Shown here in pieces: positions 37,024 through 47,112 of a DNA stretch of 64,000 nt (position 1 is its first letter; the number at the start of each line of letters is the position of its first letter). Position numbers and translations under genes: made by a program. This DNA comes from Candidatus Pristimantibacillus lignocellulolyticus. Lineage in GTDB: Bacteria; Bacillota; Bacilli; Paenibacillales; Paenibacillaceae. Location: NCBI GenBank assembly GCA_023639215.1, contig CP097899.1:441501-505500 (forward strand). The letters are read 5' to 3'. Under the pieces are notes generated by a model. The model searched no databases. It was not told where the DNA came from and worked only from the letters and a program-made list of their open reading frames with translations.

Positions 37024-38229
37024 ATGTTCAAACGACTCACTGCACTATTTTCTATCCCCTCATATACCTTACTCTTTTTGTGTATGTTACTGCAGGGAAT
37101 GGCTATTTCACTCAGCGCACCCTTTTTATCAATTTATTTCACGGAACAACTTGGTGTATCTGTCGGAATGTTTGGTATTTTTCTAGCTGCCACGTTGATT
37201 GCCGGGATATGGATCAGTACACTAATTGGGAGACGCTCTGACCTCGGCTTGAATCGCAAAAGCATTTATCTTGTCGCCACGCTCTTTAATGCTCTGGCAT
37301 TTAGTGGATACTTGTTAATTAAGGACTTTACAATCTTATTCATCTACATGACCGTGTTCACTGCTCTTGGTTCACCAGGAATGCCTCAATTGTTCGCAAT
37401 TTCTAGAGAAGCAGTAAATAATAGCAATTCTACTGACCATGCGTTTGCTAATTCTACTTTGCGGGCTGCTTTTTCCCTTGGCTTTATTACAGGTCCATTA
37501 ATTGGTACACTGCTAATTGCTGCTGTTGGATTTAACGGGATATTCTCAGGTACGATCAGTGTTTTCCTACTTATTGCCTTACTTGTTTTCCTATTTCTTA
37601 AATCAAATACAAAACTTAAAATCAGTAATGAAGAAGTAAAAAGGTTCCGGCTCAGTCAAAATATTAATATACTACTTCCTTTTCTAGTACTAATATTCAT
37701 ATATATCGCTCACTGGACAAGCACCCTCAATACTGCCCTCTTTATTACTAACAATCTTGGGGGAACGACCAACGATGTCGGTCTAGTCAGCAGTATTTGT
37801 GCAGCTTTAGAAATTCCTTTTATGATTATGCTCGGTTTACTTAGTGCAAAGTACAGTAACCGAATTTTGATGATGTTCGGGACAATTTTAGGAGCAGCTT
37901 ATTATCTCGTTGTCCTTATTTCTGGTGAGATGTGGCAGTTATTTGCAGCACAAATTCTACTGGCTGTTTTCGTTGCCGTTTTTTCAGCGATTGGCATAAG
38001 CTACATCCAAGATCTGCTTCCCAACATGCCTGGATATGCATCAACACTCTACTCTAATTCATCCACAATCGACAGACTGATTGGTAGTCTTGTTGGCGGA
38101 GGATTAGCCACTATTGTAGGTTACCGTTACTCATTTGTATTCTGTTTTATACTTATCATTATTTCTATATTTTTACTTGTGGCAAGCGGACGGCACTCTG
38201 TCAAAGAAACTCGTAAATTAACAGTTTAA
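37024..38229 (+). CDS. MFS transporter, sugar efflux (SET) type
   Basis: A 401-residue transporter with twelve predicted membrane helices. The pattern LSAPFLSIYFTEQLGVS and STLIGRRSDLGLNRKS (loop 2-3 motif) and the middle segment SREAVNNSNSTDHAFANSTL are typical of the SetA/SotA sugar efflux group. It would export sugars or sugar analogues, relieving sugar-phosphate stress. The start follows GAGGAG by 12 bases. It is a single gene with its own promoter region and terminator. Confidence 0.83.
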   Translation: MFKRLTALFSIPSYTLLFLCMLLQGMAISLSAPFLSIYFTEQLGVSVGMFGIFLAATLIAGIWISTLIGRRSDLGLNRKSIYLVATLFNALAFSGYLLIKDFTILFIYMTVFTALGSPGMPQLFAISREAVNNSNSTDHAFANSTLRAAFSLGFITGPLIGTLLIAAVGFNGIFSGTISVFLLIALLVFLFLKSNTKLKISNEEVKRFRLSQNINILLPFLVLIFIYIAHWTSTLNTALFITNNLGGTTNDVGLVSSICAALEIPFMIMLGLLSAKYSNRILMMFGTILGAAYYLVVLISGEMWQLFAAQILLAVFVAVFSAIGISYIQDLLPNMPGYASTLYSNSSTIDRLIGSLVGGGLATIVGYRYSFVFCFILIIISIFLLVASGRHSVKETRKLTV

Positions 38230-38287
38230 TCTGCACTTTACTCATCTTTATTCTTCTAGCCTTCAATTCTAATGTGAAGATAATACG

Positions 38288-38328
38288 CAAAAGCCCATTC
38301 GCTTATATACTAAGAGAATGGGCTTTTG
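38288..38328. terminator. Terminator between the MFS gene and the acetyltransferase gene
   Basis: CAAAAGCCCATTC pairs perfectly with GAATGGGCTTTTG over a 15-base loop, between converging genes. A/T tracts on both sides suit both directions. Confidence 0.85.
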
Positions 38329-38350
38329 TATATTATCTATAACTTCATCA

Positions 38351-38920
38351 TCATTTTACATAGTCTTCTTTTAAAATACTGTATATTTCTAAATCGACTA
38401 TTCCTTTTCCTGCCCATAGGGTAGCTTGTCTCAATGTTCCTTCTTTCATGAAGCCATTCTTCAATAGTACCTTCTTTGAAGTCTCATTTCGAGGCATTAC
38501 TTCAGCTTGAATTCTGTTGACATTGACATCCATAAACAAAAAATCGATTAATATTTTTACAGCTTCAGTAGCGATACCCTTTCCCCAATGTGATTCCGAC
38601 AAATAGTAGCCAATCGTCACAACATTTACCTTTTGATTAAAGTCGACAGCTTCAATTATTCCAAGCAAAATATCTGGTTCAGTATTGGCGAATATCCCCC
38701 ACTTAATCCTTGATCTTTTATTATAATCTCTCTCAAAATGCCCAATCATATTTTTCACAGTATCTTTATTATGTTTTGGTATAATGCCACAGTATTCAAA
38801 TACTTTATCATTGTTATAGATTTCGAAAACTTCCTCAAGATGATGATCTTCAATCTTCTTCAATATGCAACGATCTGACTTTAAGTTAGGAAACTGCTCA
38901 AAAACTGCTTCTATGTTCAT
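38351..38920 (-). CDS. GNAT family N-acetyltransferase (RimJ/RimL type)
   Basis: A 189-residue acetyltransferase of the ribosomal-protein-alanine acetyltransferase-like group. The acetyl-CoA site is seen in GYYLSESHWGKGIATEAVKI (Gly-rich loop GKGIATEA), and RNETSKKVLLKNGFMKEGTL is the typical C-terminal motif. It may modify a protein N-terminus or a small molecule. The gene stands alone. Confidence 0.88.
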   Translation of the reverse strand: MNIEAVFEQFPNLKSDRCILKKIEDHHLEEVFEIYNNDKVFEYCGIIPKHNKDTVKNMIGHFERDYNKRSRIKWGIFANTEPDILLGIIEAVDFNQKVNVVTIGYYLSESHWGKGIATEAVKILIDFLFMDVNVNRIQAEVMPRNETSKKVLLKNGFMKEGTLRQATLWAGKGIVDLEIYSILKEDYVK

Positions 38921-39007
38921 TCCATCACCGCTCCCAGTTTTCTATTTCATAATTGACCTCGATACCATTACCGTAGAAAAATTTCCATCTATATTGAATG
39001 TGATCAA

Positions 39008-39958
39008 TCACTCTGGCTGATGTACAATCTGGCTCGTAATCATCGATCCATCCTCAAGACGAAGCCAAGACTCTATAGTGCGTTCTCCCTCTGTTAAGCG
39101 AATGACACGAGCTCCACGAGGAAAACCTTCTTTCCCATATGTGTTCACTCCCGTCGCTCGTCCATAATGTAAAGAAACTCCGTAAAGATTTCCCCAGTAA
39201 TCGTTAATGTGGTCATGTCCACAAAATGTCGCTACGACATCTCCTTGCTCCAATATTGCCGAGAAAAATCCTGATTGGACTTGTGAAGCACACACATTCT
39301 CATTTTTACTGCCGTAACAAACTTCTTGATCCCACACGGTTTGATATTCCGGAAGTGGAATATGAAAAAATGCAAGCGATGGTAATATCGTACCGTTTAG
39401 TCTTTCTTTCCATTGGTTTGACTCATTAATATACCATTGAATTTGATCGTGCTTAATCCAATCATATCCTGCAATATGCGGATTAGCCGGATAATCTCCA
39501 GAGTCTAGGCAGTATAATATTGCAGCAGCTTGATCGCTACTTGAACTAAGAATTGGTAGATTATAATTACCTGTACCATGAATTTGTTCTGGTCCTTTTT
39601 GAGCTAATGTATAATGATGTGCTAATACTTCATTCATGAGTTCATCTCTTGTGATATTATTCTCCGTATCATGATTTCCAAAGACAACTCCCCAATGGAC
39701 TTTTGCATCCTCAACAACAGAAACCGCTTCACGAAACGCTTGAATTGGATTTTCACAAAGACTTGCTCCATCTGGTGACTTTCCAGTATAAATAACATCT
39801 CCAGTAAACATAACAAAATCTGGTTGTTCTTTGTCTATCGTCAGTTGCATTAGTGCACGAGTTTGTAGATCTAATTCAGCGCCATCTTTCCAATGAAGAT
39901 CAGTAAATTGAACGATTTTGAATGTACCATCATGATGAAAACGAAGTTCTTTTGACAT
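39008..39958 (-). CDS. Calcineurin-like metallophosphoesterase
   Basis: A 316-residue two-metal phosphoesterase. All metal motifs are present in order: FTDLHW (D20, H22), FTGDVIY, FGNHDTE, a histidine in FHIPLPEY and CGHDHINDYW. It resembles the Dcr2/phosphodiesterase YvnB-like group. There is no signal peptide, so it acts in the cytoplasm on a phosphate ester that cannot be named. It lies just downstream (minus strand) of the GH20-like gene's terminator and is transcribed separately. Confidence 0.87.
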   Translation of the reverse strand: MSKELRFHHDGTFKIVQFTDLHWKDGAELDLQTRALMQLTIDKEQPDFVMFTGDVIYTGKSPDGASLCENPIQAFREAVSVVEDAKVHWGVVFGNHDTENNITRDELMNEVLAHHYTLAQKGPEQIHGTGNYNLPILSSSSDQAAAILYCLDSGDYPANPHIAGYDWIKHDQIQWYINESNQWKERLNGTILPSLAFFHIPLPEYQTVWDQEVCYGSKNENVCASQVQSGFFSAILEQGDVVATFCGHDHINDYWGNLYGVSLHYGRATGVNTYGKEGFPRGARVIRLTEGERTIESWLRLEDGSMITSQIVHQPE

Positions 39959-40063
39959 TTCAATCCTTCTTCCTCTATCAAAAATTGATTGTTATCATTA
40001 CTATAAAAAACTCACAACAATACAATACAACGTATGGAATTTCAAGTAAATACTACAACACAC

Positions 40064-40099
40064 AAAAAAGCGTTTCTTGCAGTTATGCAAGAAACGCTT
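40064..40099 (-). terminator. Terminator of the glycan utilisation locus (GH20-like gene)
   Basis: AAGCGTTTCTTGCA pairs perfectly with TGCAAGAAACGCTT over a 4-base loop, with a T6 run on the minus strand. Confidence 0.9.
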
Positions 40100-40182
40100 C
40101 TATACGATATGTCTAAAAGTAGAATCTACATTTACATCAACGTCAATGAGTAACATTAATGAAACTAAGTGTTTGATAAGCT

Positions 40183-42117
40183 TTATTCACTTAGCCCCTT
40201 CAGTTTTTCATCATATTGAGCCAGTAAATTAGTGAACGGTTTTGTACTTTCACTTAGTCCACCTTCCCTATTACGCTCGAGCCAAAGTCTCTTAAACTCG
40301 TTCATCGCTATCTCCAACTGCGAACGAAGTTGCGCAACTTGAATAGTCTCATTTTGCTCATCAGGCAAATGAATGCAATGGATAAGTTGATGGAGTCCGA
40401 TTCCGTGCTCAATAAGTCTGATCGCATTTTCCAATTCGTCTCTGACGATTGGTGCGTCGGATGTGTCAAGACGGAGCTGACTTAGCTGATTCTTACGTTG
40501 CTCAAGCCATACTTGCATCGTATCGAATTGATAATCCAGTTGAAACGGACCACCTGGTGATCCGAATGCCTGTTGAATTTTCATCGCTAATTGCGATTCG
40601 AATTCTAACTTTTCGTGCGAAGTAACTCCACGGGTCAACAGAAAATTGGTATAGGTCCTATTTTCGAGACTACTATTTTCCAAAAGATAATACTGACCTA
40701 ATTCCAATAGCAAATTACCGATTAAGCCGCTTCCGTCTTGAAAAATGACCTCATTTAAAAAATTCTCAAGTTGCTCAACACAATCTACATTCGTATCAGT
40801 CTGCCAACTTGTACCCGCTGCATATGCAATCCCTGGATAACTAAAAGGCATTGTCTGCCAATGCCCATTATCGCCCCAATCAGTGACAATCAGACCATTA
40901 GCTCCGTATGCCTTCCCGTTTCGTGCTGCATCGGCAATATTTTGCAACATATTGTTTGTTCTACCGGTTATCGATGACCACGCGCTAGTACCAGGACAAA
41001 CATAGTACGGGATGTTGCTTGCCTGAAGAAGCTCGCAATGCTCCTTAAAGGAAACTCGACTCTCGTAATTCCAGTCCAGCACCGTAACATCCTTCGGCAG
41101 CATCGGAATCAACTCAGGATGTTTGAATATAATATCGCCCCACATCAACGTCTTTTTCCCATGAGTACGAACGATCTCCGACATTTTTTCTGCGTACTCC
41201 AAATACAGTCTTCCAATTCCGACTTCGTCTGCGCGAGGTTTACTTTGACCAGTACCAAGACCAAATGGTTCATCCAAATTAATATTCGCATATTCGGACG
41301 AGAAATTCGGTAACAGTTCATCAAATAAGCTCTTTGCGAATTGCACTGATCTCTCATCAATTGGATTGAGCGTCGTTGGTGGAATTGTGAAGCCGATTGG
41401 TGTTGGCATCCCGTTTGGATGCTCAGCAAGTTCACGAAACTCCGGGTTGGCTAGCCAGTTTGCCATATGACCAAGACAATTCTGGTTCGGCACGAGATCG
41501 ATATAACGACTCCGTGCATAAGCATCGATTTGTTTATATTCGGTTGCAGTAATTGGCGTTGCATCCGGGAATGAATCTTTATATTTTTCATATTCGAAGC
41601 AGAAACCCTCCATATACAGCTGTAAGTGGTTGAGCTTCAACTCAGACATTCGGTCGATTAACGAATAGATCGTCTCCATTTTCGGAATTTTGTTACGACC
41701 GATGTCCAGCATGACGCCTCTCACCGGGAAGTCTGGTTCATCTTCAATGCAACAATGAGCCCACGCAAGTCCCTGACGCTTCATCAATTGTTCGAACGTT
41801 ACAAGTGCATAATGCATGCCAATCTCGGCACTTGCGCTAATTGTAAGTCCATTGCTACTCCATGAGAGCTTATACCCTTGCGGATGCACACTGTCTAGGT
41901 AAATGATCTCTATCATTGTTTCAGCAGATGAAGTATTCTCTATGGTGGAATGACCATTTACGGCATATTGACAGCGATGCTCGACATTGGCACTTGCCGC
42001 TAACCACTGTGCTTGCTCATCACCTGCGCGAAACTTCAAATTTGGAGAGAAAACAGACGAACCCTCTTGCAGATGAAAAGAGCGTGGAAGCGGATATAAA
42101 TTGATAGATTGTGACAT
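40183..42117 (-). CDS. Glycoside hydrolase family 20-like beta-N-acetylhexosaminidase
   Basis: A 644-residue cytoplasmic glycosidase without signal peptide. Residues 1-125 look like the GH20 N-terminal domain (NLYPLPRSFHLQEGSSVF), followed by a TIM barrel starting FPVRGVMLDIGRNKIPKMET. The catalytic Asp-Glu pair is probably D282-E283 in NINLDEPFGLG, where classical GH20 enzymes have H-x-GGDE. Aromatic residues of the subsite (VLDWNYES, VTDWGDNGHWQ) are present. The C-terminal 170 residues are helical. It probably removes terminal GlcNAc or GalNAc from imported oligosaccharides. AAGGAGGT lies 9 bases upstream of the start. It follows a terminator (42165-42206), so it is either read by read-through or has its own promoter. 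Confidence 0.8.
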   Translation of the reverse strand: MSQSINLYPLPRSFHLQEGSSVFSPNLKFRAGDEQAQWLAASANVEHRCQYAVNGHSTIENTSSAETMIEIIYLDSVHPQGYKLSWSSNGLTISASAEIGMHYALVTFEQLMKRQGLAWAHCCIEDEPDFPVRGVMLDIGRNKIPKMETIYSLIDRMSELKLNHLQLYMEGFCFEYEKYKDSFPDATPITATEYKQIDAYARSRYIDLVPNQNCLGHMANWLANPEFRELAEHPNGMPTPIGFTIPPTTLNPIDERSVQFAKSLFDELLPNFSSEYANINLDEPFGLGTGQSKPRADEVGIGRLYLEYAEKMSEIVRTHGKKTLMWGDIIFKHPELIPMLPKDVTVLDWNYESRVSFKEHCELLQASNIPYYVCPGTSAWSSITGRTNNMLQNIADAARNGKAYGANGLIVTDWGDNGHWQTMPFSYPGIAYAAGTSWQTDTNVDCVEQLENFLNEVIFQDGSGLIGNLLLELGQYYLLENSSLENRTYTNFLLTRGVTSHEKLEFESQLAMKIQQAFGSPGGPFQLDYQFDTMQVWLEQRKNQLSQLRLDTSDAPIVRDELENAIRLIEHGIGLHQLIHCIHLPDEQNETIQVAQLRSQLEIAMNEFKRLWLERNREGGLSESTKPFTNLLAQYDEKLKGLSE

Positions 42118-42164
42118 TAAAGGATTACCTCCTTCTACCTTCTATATGAATGTATTTGATTAGA

Positions 42165-42206
42165 AAAATACGAGCATTGCTCTAATAGATTCAATGCTCG
42201 TATTTT
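42165..42206 (-). terminator. Terminator after the second GH3 gene
   Basis: AAAATACGAGCATTG pairs perfectly with CAATGCTCGTATTTT over a 12-base loop, with a T-run on the minus strand. Confidence 0.88.
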
Positions 42207-42278
42207 AATTTAGTTATTCATTTTCACATAAAGAGACTACTCTCAAAGCTGAGCTTCAGTAAATGATATTTCACTCGA

Positions 42279-44540
42279 TCAACTATTCAGATGCTCAAGT
42301 AACTCTTCCAAATTCTTCTCCGTAAATTTACCGCTACTGAATCCTGCCAGTGAGCGAAGTGGGAAACTCTCTCTAAAGCCTGCAAGCAAGGCCTTGCTCT
42401 CTTCGTCAACAACATTACCAAACGGAAGTAATTCGCTTAGCTTATGTGAGAATGCAATACCTTTCTCTGACATCATCAAATCAGCTAGAGTCGAGTTGCG
42501 GTCAAACATATATTTGCGCGCTGATGTCGACTGAACAGTTACCGTTTCTGAAAGTACGATATCCTGCGAGGATTGACCGATCAAGATCTCGAATTGTCCG
42601 GATTCAACTACCCAATCCTTCTCACTCACGTCGTAGTATGCAAAGCTACGCTTGTTCAACTCAAAGGAAACTGTCTTTTCCTCACCTGGTGCCAGGGATA
42701 CTTTATTGAAGCCTTTCAATTCTTTAAGCGGGCGTATTACACTGCTTTCCGTATCATGGATATATAACTGAACAATCTCTTTTCCGGCAAACTCACCTGA
42801 ATTTCTAACTTGGACAGTAACTGTTAGCGTATCCGTGTCCTTCATTTCTTTCTTGTCTACCGATAAATTTGAATAGGCGAAAGTTGTATAACTAAGACCA
42901 TGACCAAATGGGAACAAAGGTCGAAGTTGTTTCTTATCATAGTAACGATATCCTACAAACAGCCCTTCTTTGTATTCCACATTGTCGCCTTTGTTCGGGT
43001 AGTCTATGAAAGTCGGATTGTCGCTTAGTTGTACTGGGAACGTTTCAGCTAGTTTGCCGGAAGGATTCGCATCACCGAATAGAAGATCAGCAATTGCACC
43101 ACCTAGCGCTTGCCCTCCTAAGTAAGCTTCAAGCACACCCTTCGCTTTATCTAGCCACGGCATTTCGATCGGCGATCCATTGCAAAGCACCACCACGAGA
43201 TTGGGCTGTACGGAGGAAATCTTCTCAATTAACGCAATTTGGTTTGCAGGCATGCGCATATGCTTGCGGTCGAAACCTTCCGATTCGTATCGCTTTGGCA
43301 ATCCTGCGAACAATACTGCTACAGATGCTTCTTTCGCAGCAAGAAGCGCTTCTTCCGTCAGCACCTCGTTTATATCGTCAGTCTTCAGATCATAACCTTG
43401 TGTATAAACAATTTGAACGCCTTCTCCTGCAGACGTAGTCATCTCCTCAACGATATCGTCAAGCTTGCTGGCATTAATATGTGAGCTACCGCTTCCTTGG
43501 TAACGTGGCGTTTTCGCCAACTCGCCGATAATAGCAATCTTACCATTACGTTTAAGCGGCAATACATTTTCTTCGTTCTTCAGTAATACCATGCTTTCAG
43601 CAGCAATTTCGCGAGCAAGTCGGTGATGAGCATCACGATCATAAGTCGCATCAGGCTTTTTAAGATCTACCGCTCTAAATACAATAGTGAGTAATCGTTC
43701 TACAGTTGCATCCAACTTCTCTTCTGCCAGTTGCCCGCTTTGAACAGCATCAATAATTTGCTTGATACCTTGCGCGGCATGCGGCATTTCAAGGTCCATA
43801 CCAGCAACAATACCTTGCACACGGTCATTAACCGCACCCCAGTCTGAAACGACAAAACCTTCATGTCCCCATTCTTTCTTTAGAACATCTGTCAGTAGCC
43901 ATTCATTTTCTGCCGCATACTCGCCGTTAACTTTGTTGTATGCACACATTACCGTCCAAGGCTGCGCTTTCTTCACCGCACCTTCGAAGCTTGCCAAATA
44001 AATTTCACGAAGAGTCCGTTCGTCTATAACAGAATCCGCACTCATTCGGCGAAATTCTTGATTGTTCGCTGCAAAATGTTTAAGTGAAGTTCCTACACCC
44101 TGACTTTGTACCCCCATAATATGGTGAGTCGCCATTTCGGAGGAAAGATAAGGATCTTCAGAGAAATATTCGAAATTGCGCCCGCAAAGAGGGGATCTCT
44201 TAATGTTAGCACCTGGACCGAGCAGAACAGCTACATTCTCTGCCTGACACTCCTTGCCGAGTGCTTCTCCCATCTGTTCAATTAACTCAAGGTTCCAAGA
44301 ACTTGCTATACCAACCGCAGATGGGAAACATGTAGACGGAATACTGTTGAACATTCCTAAATGATCAGCATCCTCAATTTGCTTGCGCAGTCCATGCGGT
44401 CCGTCAGTAACCATTACTGAAGGGATATCTAATCTCTCAATCGCTTTCGTATTCCAGACGTCACGTCCCGTACAAAGACTAGCCTTCTCTTCCAATGTCA
44501 TTTGCGCAATTAAGCCCTTAATATCTCTTTTTTCGTTCAT
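42279..44540 (-). CDS. Glycoside hydrolase family 3 (beta-glucosidase type)
   Basis: A 753-residue cytoplasmic GH3 enzyme. The N-terminal TIM barrel carries VTDGPHGLR, KHFAANNQE and the nucleophile aspartate in FVVSDWGAVNDR; the alpha/beta sandwich starts near IAIIGELAKTPRYQGSGSS and contains GLPKRYESEGFDRKHM; a fibronectin III-like domain (GKEIVQLYIHD, ELKGFNKVSLAPGE) follows. It probably releases glucose, xylose or GlcNAc from beta-linked oligosaccharides. I choose the ATG at 44540, about 9 bases after GGGGAG; an in-frame TTG lies two codons upstream. It comes 30 bases after the first GH3 gene and belongs to the importer operon. Confidence 0.92.
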   Translation of the reverse strand: MNEKRDIKGLIAQMTLEEKASLCTGRDVWNTKAIERLDIPSVMVTDGPHGLRKQIEDADHLGMFNSIPSTCFPSAVGIASSWNLELIEQMGEALGKECQAENVAVLLGPGANIKRSPLCGRNFEYFSEDPYLSSEMATHHIMGVQSQGVGTSLKHFAANNQEFRRMSADSVIDERTLREIYLASFEGAVKKAQPWTVMCAYNKVNGEYAAENEWLLTDVLKKEWGHEGFVVSDWGAVNDRVQGIVAGMDLEMPHAAQGIKQIIDAVQSGQLAEEKLDATVERLLTIVFRAVDLKKPDATYDRDAHHRLAREIAAESMVLLKNEENVLPLKRNGKIAIIGELAKTPRYQGSGSSHINASKLDDIVEEMTTSAGEGVQIVYTQGYDLKTDDINEVLTEEALLAAKEASVAVLFAGLPKRYESEGFDRKHMRMPANQIALIEKISSVQPNLVVVLCNGSPIEMPWLDKAKGVLEAYLGGQALGGAIADLLFGDANPSGKLAETFPVQLSDNPTFIDYPNKGDNVEYKEGLFVGYRYYDKKQLRPLFPFGHGLSYTTFAYSNLSVDKKEMKDTDTLTVTVQVRNSGEFAGKEIVQLYIHDTESSVIRPLKELKGFNKVSLAPGEEKTVSFELNKRSFAYYDVSEKDWVVESGQFEILIGQSSQDIVLSETVTVQSTSARKYMFDRNSTLADLMMSEKGIAFSHKLSELLPFGNVVDEESKALLAGFRESFPLRSLAGFSSGKFTEKNLEELLEHLNS

Positions 44541-44570
44541 TCTCAATTTCTCCCCTCGTTGTGCTCCTAT

Positions 44571-47087
44571 TTAAACAAATGTGAATTCGGTTGCTAACCA
44601 TTTGGCGCTGCTAGTACCGACGAATGCAATAAACTTCCCTGGTTCTACCGTATAGCCGGCACTTGGTGTCCAGAAAGTCAAATCCGACTCATTGATCGAA
44701 AACTCGACGATTTCAGTTTCTCCCTTTGCTATAGACACCTTGTGGAATCCCTTTAATTCTTTAACAGGACGGACAATACTACCGCAACAATCTTGAATAT
44801 ATAGCTGTACGATTTCTTCGCCGTCATATACTCCGAGATTGCTAACTTTTACAGATAAGCGAATACTTTCTCCTGCTGAAATCTGGCTGCGGTCCAGTTC
44901 CATATCGCTATATTCAAACTGGGTATAGCTTAGACCAAAACCGAATGGATACAACGGATCATTAGAACCGTCCAAGTATTTAGAGATATACTTCTGATGC
45001 TGATTCTCTTTCGTCAGCGGTCTTCCTGTACGGAAATGGTTATAATACACCGGAATTTGTCCAGTATGTATTGGGAAACTCATCGTAAGCTTGCCAGAAG
45101 GATTGAAATCACCCATTAACATATCAGCAATCGCATGTCCTGCTTGCGAACCAAGGAACCACGTTTCCACTATCGCGTTCATCTTCTGATCAAACCAATC
45201 AAGCGCAAGCGGACGGCCATTGGTCAGAACAAGTACAATCGGCTTGCCAATCGCTTGCAATGCTTCTGCAAGTTTCTTCTGTGCATCAGGCAGTTCTATG
45301 CTCATACGCGAGGCAGCTTCACCCGACATATCGCTGTTCTCACCAAGCGCAAGAATAACGACATCTGCCTGCTCTGCCATCAACAGCGCTTCTTCAATTC
45401 CACCTTCAATCGGCTCAATGACACCGCTTCCTTTGGCATACAGCAGTTGTTCTTCAGCGATCCCCTTGCTCTGCAATCCTTCATATACAGTCACGGTTTC
45501 ATGTCCAAATCTTGAGAACTGCCACGGACCGAGCAAATCACGGCTATCTGCGAATGGTCCGATCAGTGCGATTTTACTCTCCTTATTCTTCAATGGAAGC
45601 ACACCGTCGTTTTTCAATAGAACAATTGACTTACGCGCAAGCTCCAGACTCGCCTTCAAATGATCCTCGTGAAAATGGTACTCCGCTTCCTTCTCGGGGC
45701 GGATATATCGGAACGGATCATCCATCAAACCTAATTTATATTTGAGTGTAAGTATACGGCGCGCCGCATCTTCAATCTGCTTTTCCGAAAGTTTGCCTTC
45801 TTGCACAAGCTGAGGTAAATGCTCAAACGATCGCGTTGCCATCTCGATATCCATTGTGGCATCAACTGCCAACTTAGCGGCTTCCTTCACATCCTCCGCA
45901 TGACCATGAACGACAATTTCATCCACCGCGCCATAATCTGAGATTAGAACACCGTCGAAACCAAGCTCATCGCGCAGCAAATCTTTCATCACCTTCTTAC
46001 TTGCCGCAACAGGAACACCTTCATAAATGTTAAACGCATTCATCACTGATCCCGCTCCAGCTTGCAATCCTGCTTGAAACGGTGACAAATAACTATTACG
46101 CATTGTTGCTTCTGACATATCCACTGTATTGTAGTCGCGACCACCTTCTGCGGCTCCATAACCGATAAAGTGCTTCAAACAAGCAACTATCGTTTCCTGA
46201 TCAAATAGCGTATCTCCCTGGAAACCTTCTACCTGTGCCTTCGCAATAAGTGAACCCAGATATGGGTCTTCTCCTGCACCTTCGGACACACGACCCCAGC
46301 GCGGATCACGCCCAATATCAATCATTGGACCATGATTGTATACCGTACCTGAAGCGCTCGCTTCCTTCGCAGAAATTTGACATGCACCTTTAATCATATC
46401 GGGGTCCCAGCTACAAGACCAAGCTAGAGGAATTGGGAAGATCGTCTGCGAACCGTGAATAACATCTGCGTTGAACAACAACGGAATACGATGTGGTGAC
46501 TGCTCCACCGCAATCTTCTGTAGCTCGAAAACGCGATTCACGTCAAATGCTCCAAGAACTGAGCCCGCTCTTCCTTCTGCTATAAGCTTCTCTGGTGGCT
46601 CTGTTTCTACTGCGCCTCCGAACGAGAAGTTCGAAGAAGTTACTTGAAACATCTGTCCGATTTTATCTTCCAACGACATACGGACAAGCATTTCATCTAC
46701 CGCTACACGTATTTCTTCCTCTGTCCGCTCCTTAACAGCGTCCTTTCGGTAAGGCTTCACTTGCTCAATCAGCGCGTCCGAAAGCGAAGGTCCACGTCCT
46801 CTTTCACCTTCCAGTGGAATCGTACCAAGCCCAGGCAATTGAATACTTCCTGTAAAACGATCCTCACCAAATTCCAGCTCAACGATAATCTGCTCACCCG
46901 GTCTCCAGAACGCTTTTGCAGTTCCGTGAAGACGATTGTCTTCCTTAATCAACGTTTCAATCTGAATCGGGATCGCTAGTGGTTCTGTTACAATATCAAG
47001 CGTATAATCCGCTTTCTTAGTAACCTTAAACTGCATCTTCATCTTCATTAACGGTGTCGCCACAACTGTATGCCACAAGCCTAGCAT
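44571..47087 (-). CDS. Glycoside hydrolase family 3 with extra N-terminal beta domain
   Basis: An 838-residue GH3 enzyme of BglX layout. The TIM barrel begins near residue 130 (MSLEDKIGQMFQV) with RWGRVSEGAGEDPYLG, KHFIGYGAAEGGRDYN and the nucleophile aspartate in VLISDYGAVDE; then the alpha/beta sandwich (KIALIGPFADSRDLLGPW, LGENSDMSGEAASR) and a fibronectin III-like domain. The first 105 residues are unusual: beta-rich, with repeated short strands (RLHGTAKAFWRPGEQI, GSIQLPGLGTIPLEGERG), absent from standard GH3 enzymes and without a signal peptide. A TTG at 47105 opens the frame earlier, but the ATG at 47087 has GGGGTG 6 bases upstream. It lies directly downstream of the permease genes. Broad beta-glucosidase or xylosidase action is likely. 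Confidence 0.9.
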   Translation of the reverse strand: MLGLWHTVVATPLMKMKMQFKVTKKADYTLDIVTEPLAIPIQIETLIKEDNRLHGTAKAFWRPGEQIIVELEFGEDRFTGSIQLPGLGTIPLEGERGRGPSLSDALIEQVKPYRKDAVKERTEEEIRVAVDEMLVRMSLEDKIGQMFQVTSSNFSFGGAVETEPPEKLIAEGRAGSVLGAFDVNRVFELQKIAVEQSPHRIPLLFNADVIHGSQTIFPIPLAWSCSWDPDMIKGACQISAKEASASGTVYNHGPMIDIGRDPRWGRVSEGAGEDPYLGSLIAKAQVEGFQGDTLFDQETIVACLKHFIGYGAAEGGRDYNTVDMSEATMRNSYLSPFQAGLQAGAGSVMNAFNIYEGVPVAASKKVMKDLLRDELGFDGVLISDYGAVDEIVVHGHAEDVKEAAKLAVDATMDIEMATRSFEHLPQLVQEGKLSEKQIEDAARRILTLKYKLGLMDDPFRYIRPEKEAEYHFHEDHLKASLELARKSIVLLKNDGVLPLKNKESKIALIGPFADSRDLLGPWQFSRFGHETVTVYEGLQSKGIAEEQLLYAKGSGVIEPIEGGIEEALLMAEQADVVILALGENSDMSGEAASRMSIELPDAQKKLAEALQAIGKPIVLVLTNGRPLALDWFDQKMNAIVETWFLGSQAGHAIADMLMGDFNPSGKLTMSFPIHTGQIPVYYNHFRTGRPLTKENQHQKYISKYLDGSNDPLYPFGFGLSYTQFEYSDMELDRSQISAGESIRLSVKVSNLGVYDGEEIVQLYIQDCCGSIVRPVKELKGFHKVSIAKGETEIVEFSINESDLTFWTPSAGYTVEPGKFIAFVGTSSAKWLATEFTFV

Positions 47088-47112
47088 TGCTGTCACCCCA
47101 ATCAACTTTTTG

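Noticed and set aside
45220..45663. 147-codon plus-strand frame, with further frames at 43094-43438 and 45135-45515
   Set aside because: All lie antisense within GH3 genes of high GC, have no ribosome sites and no recognisable protein pattern.
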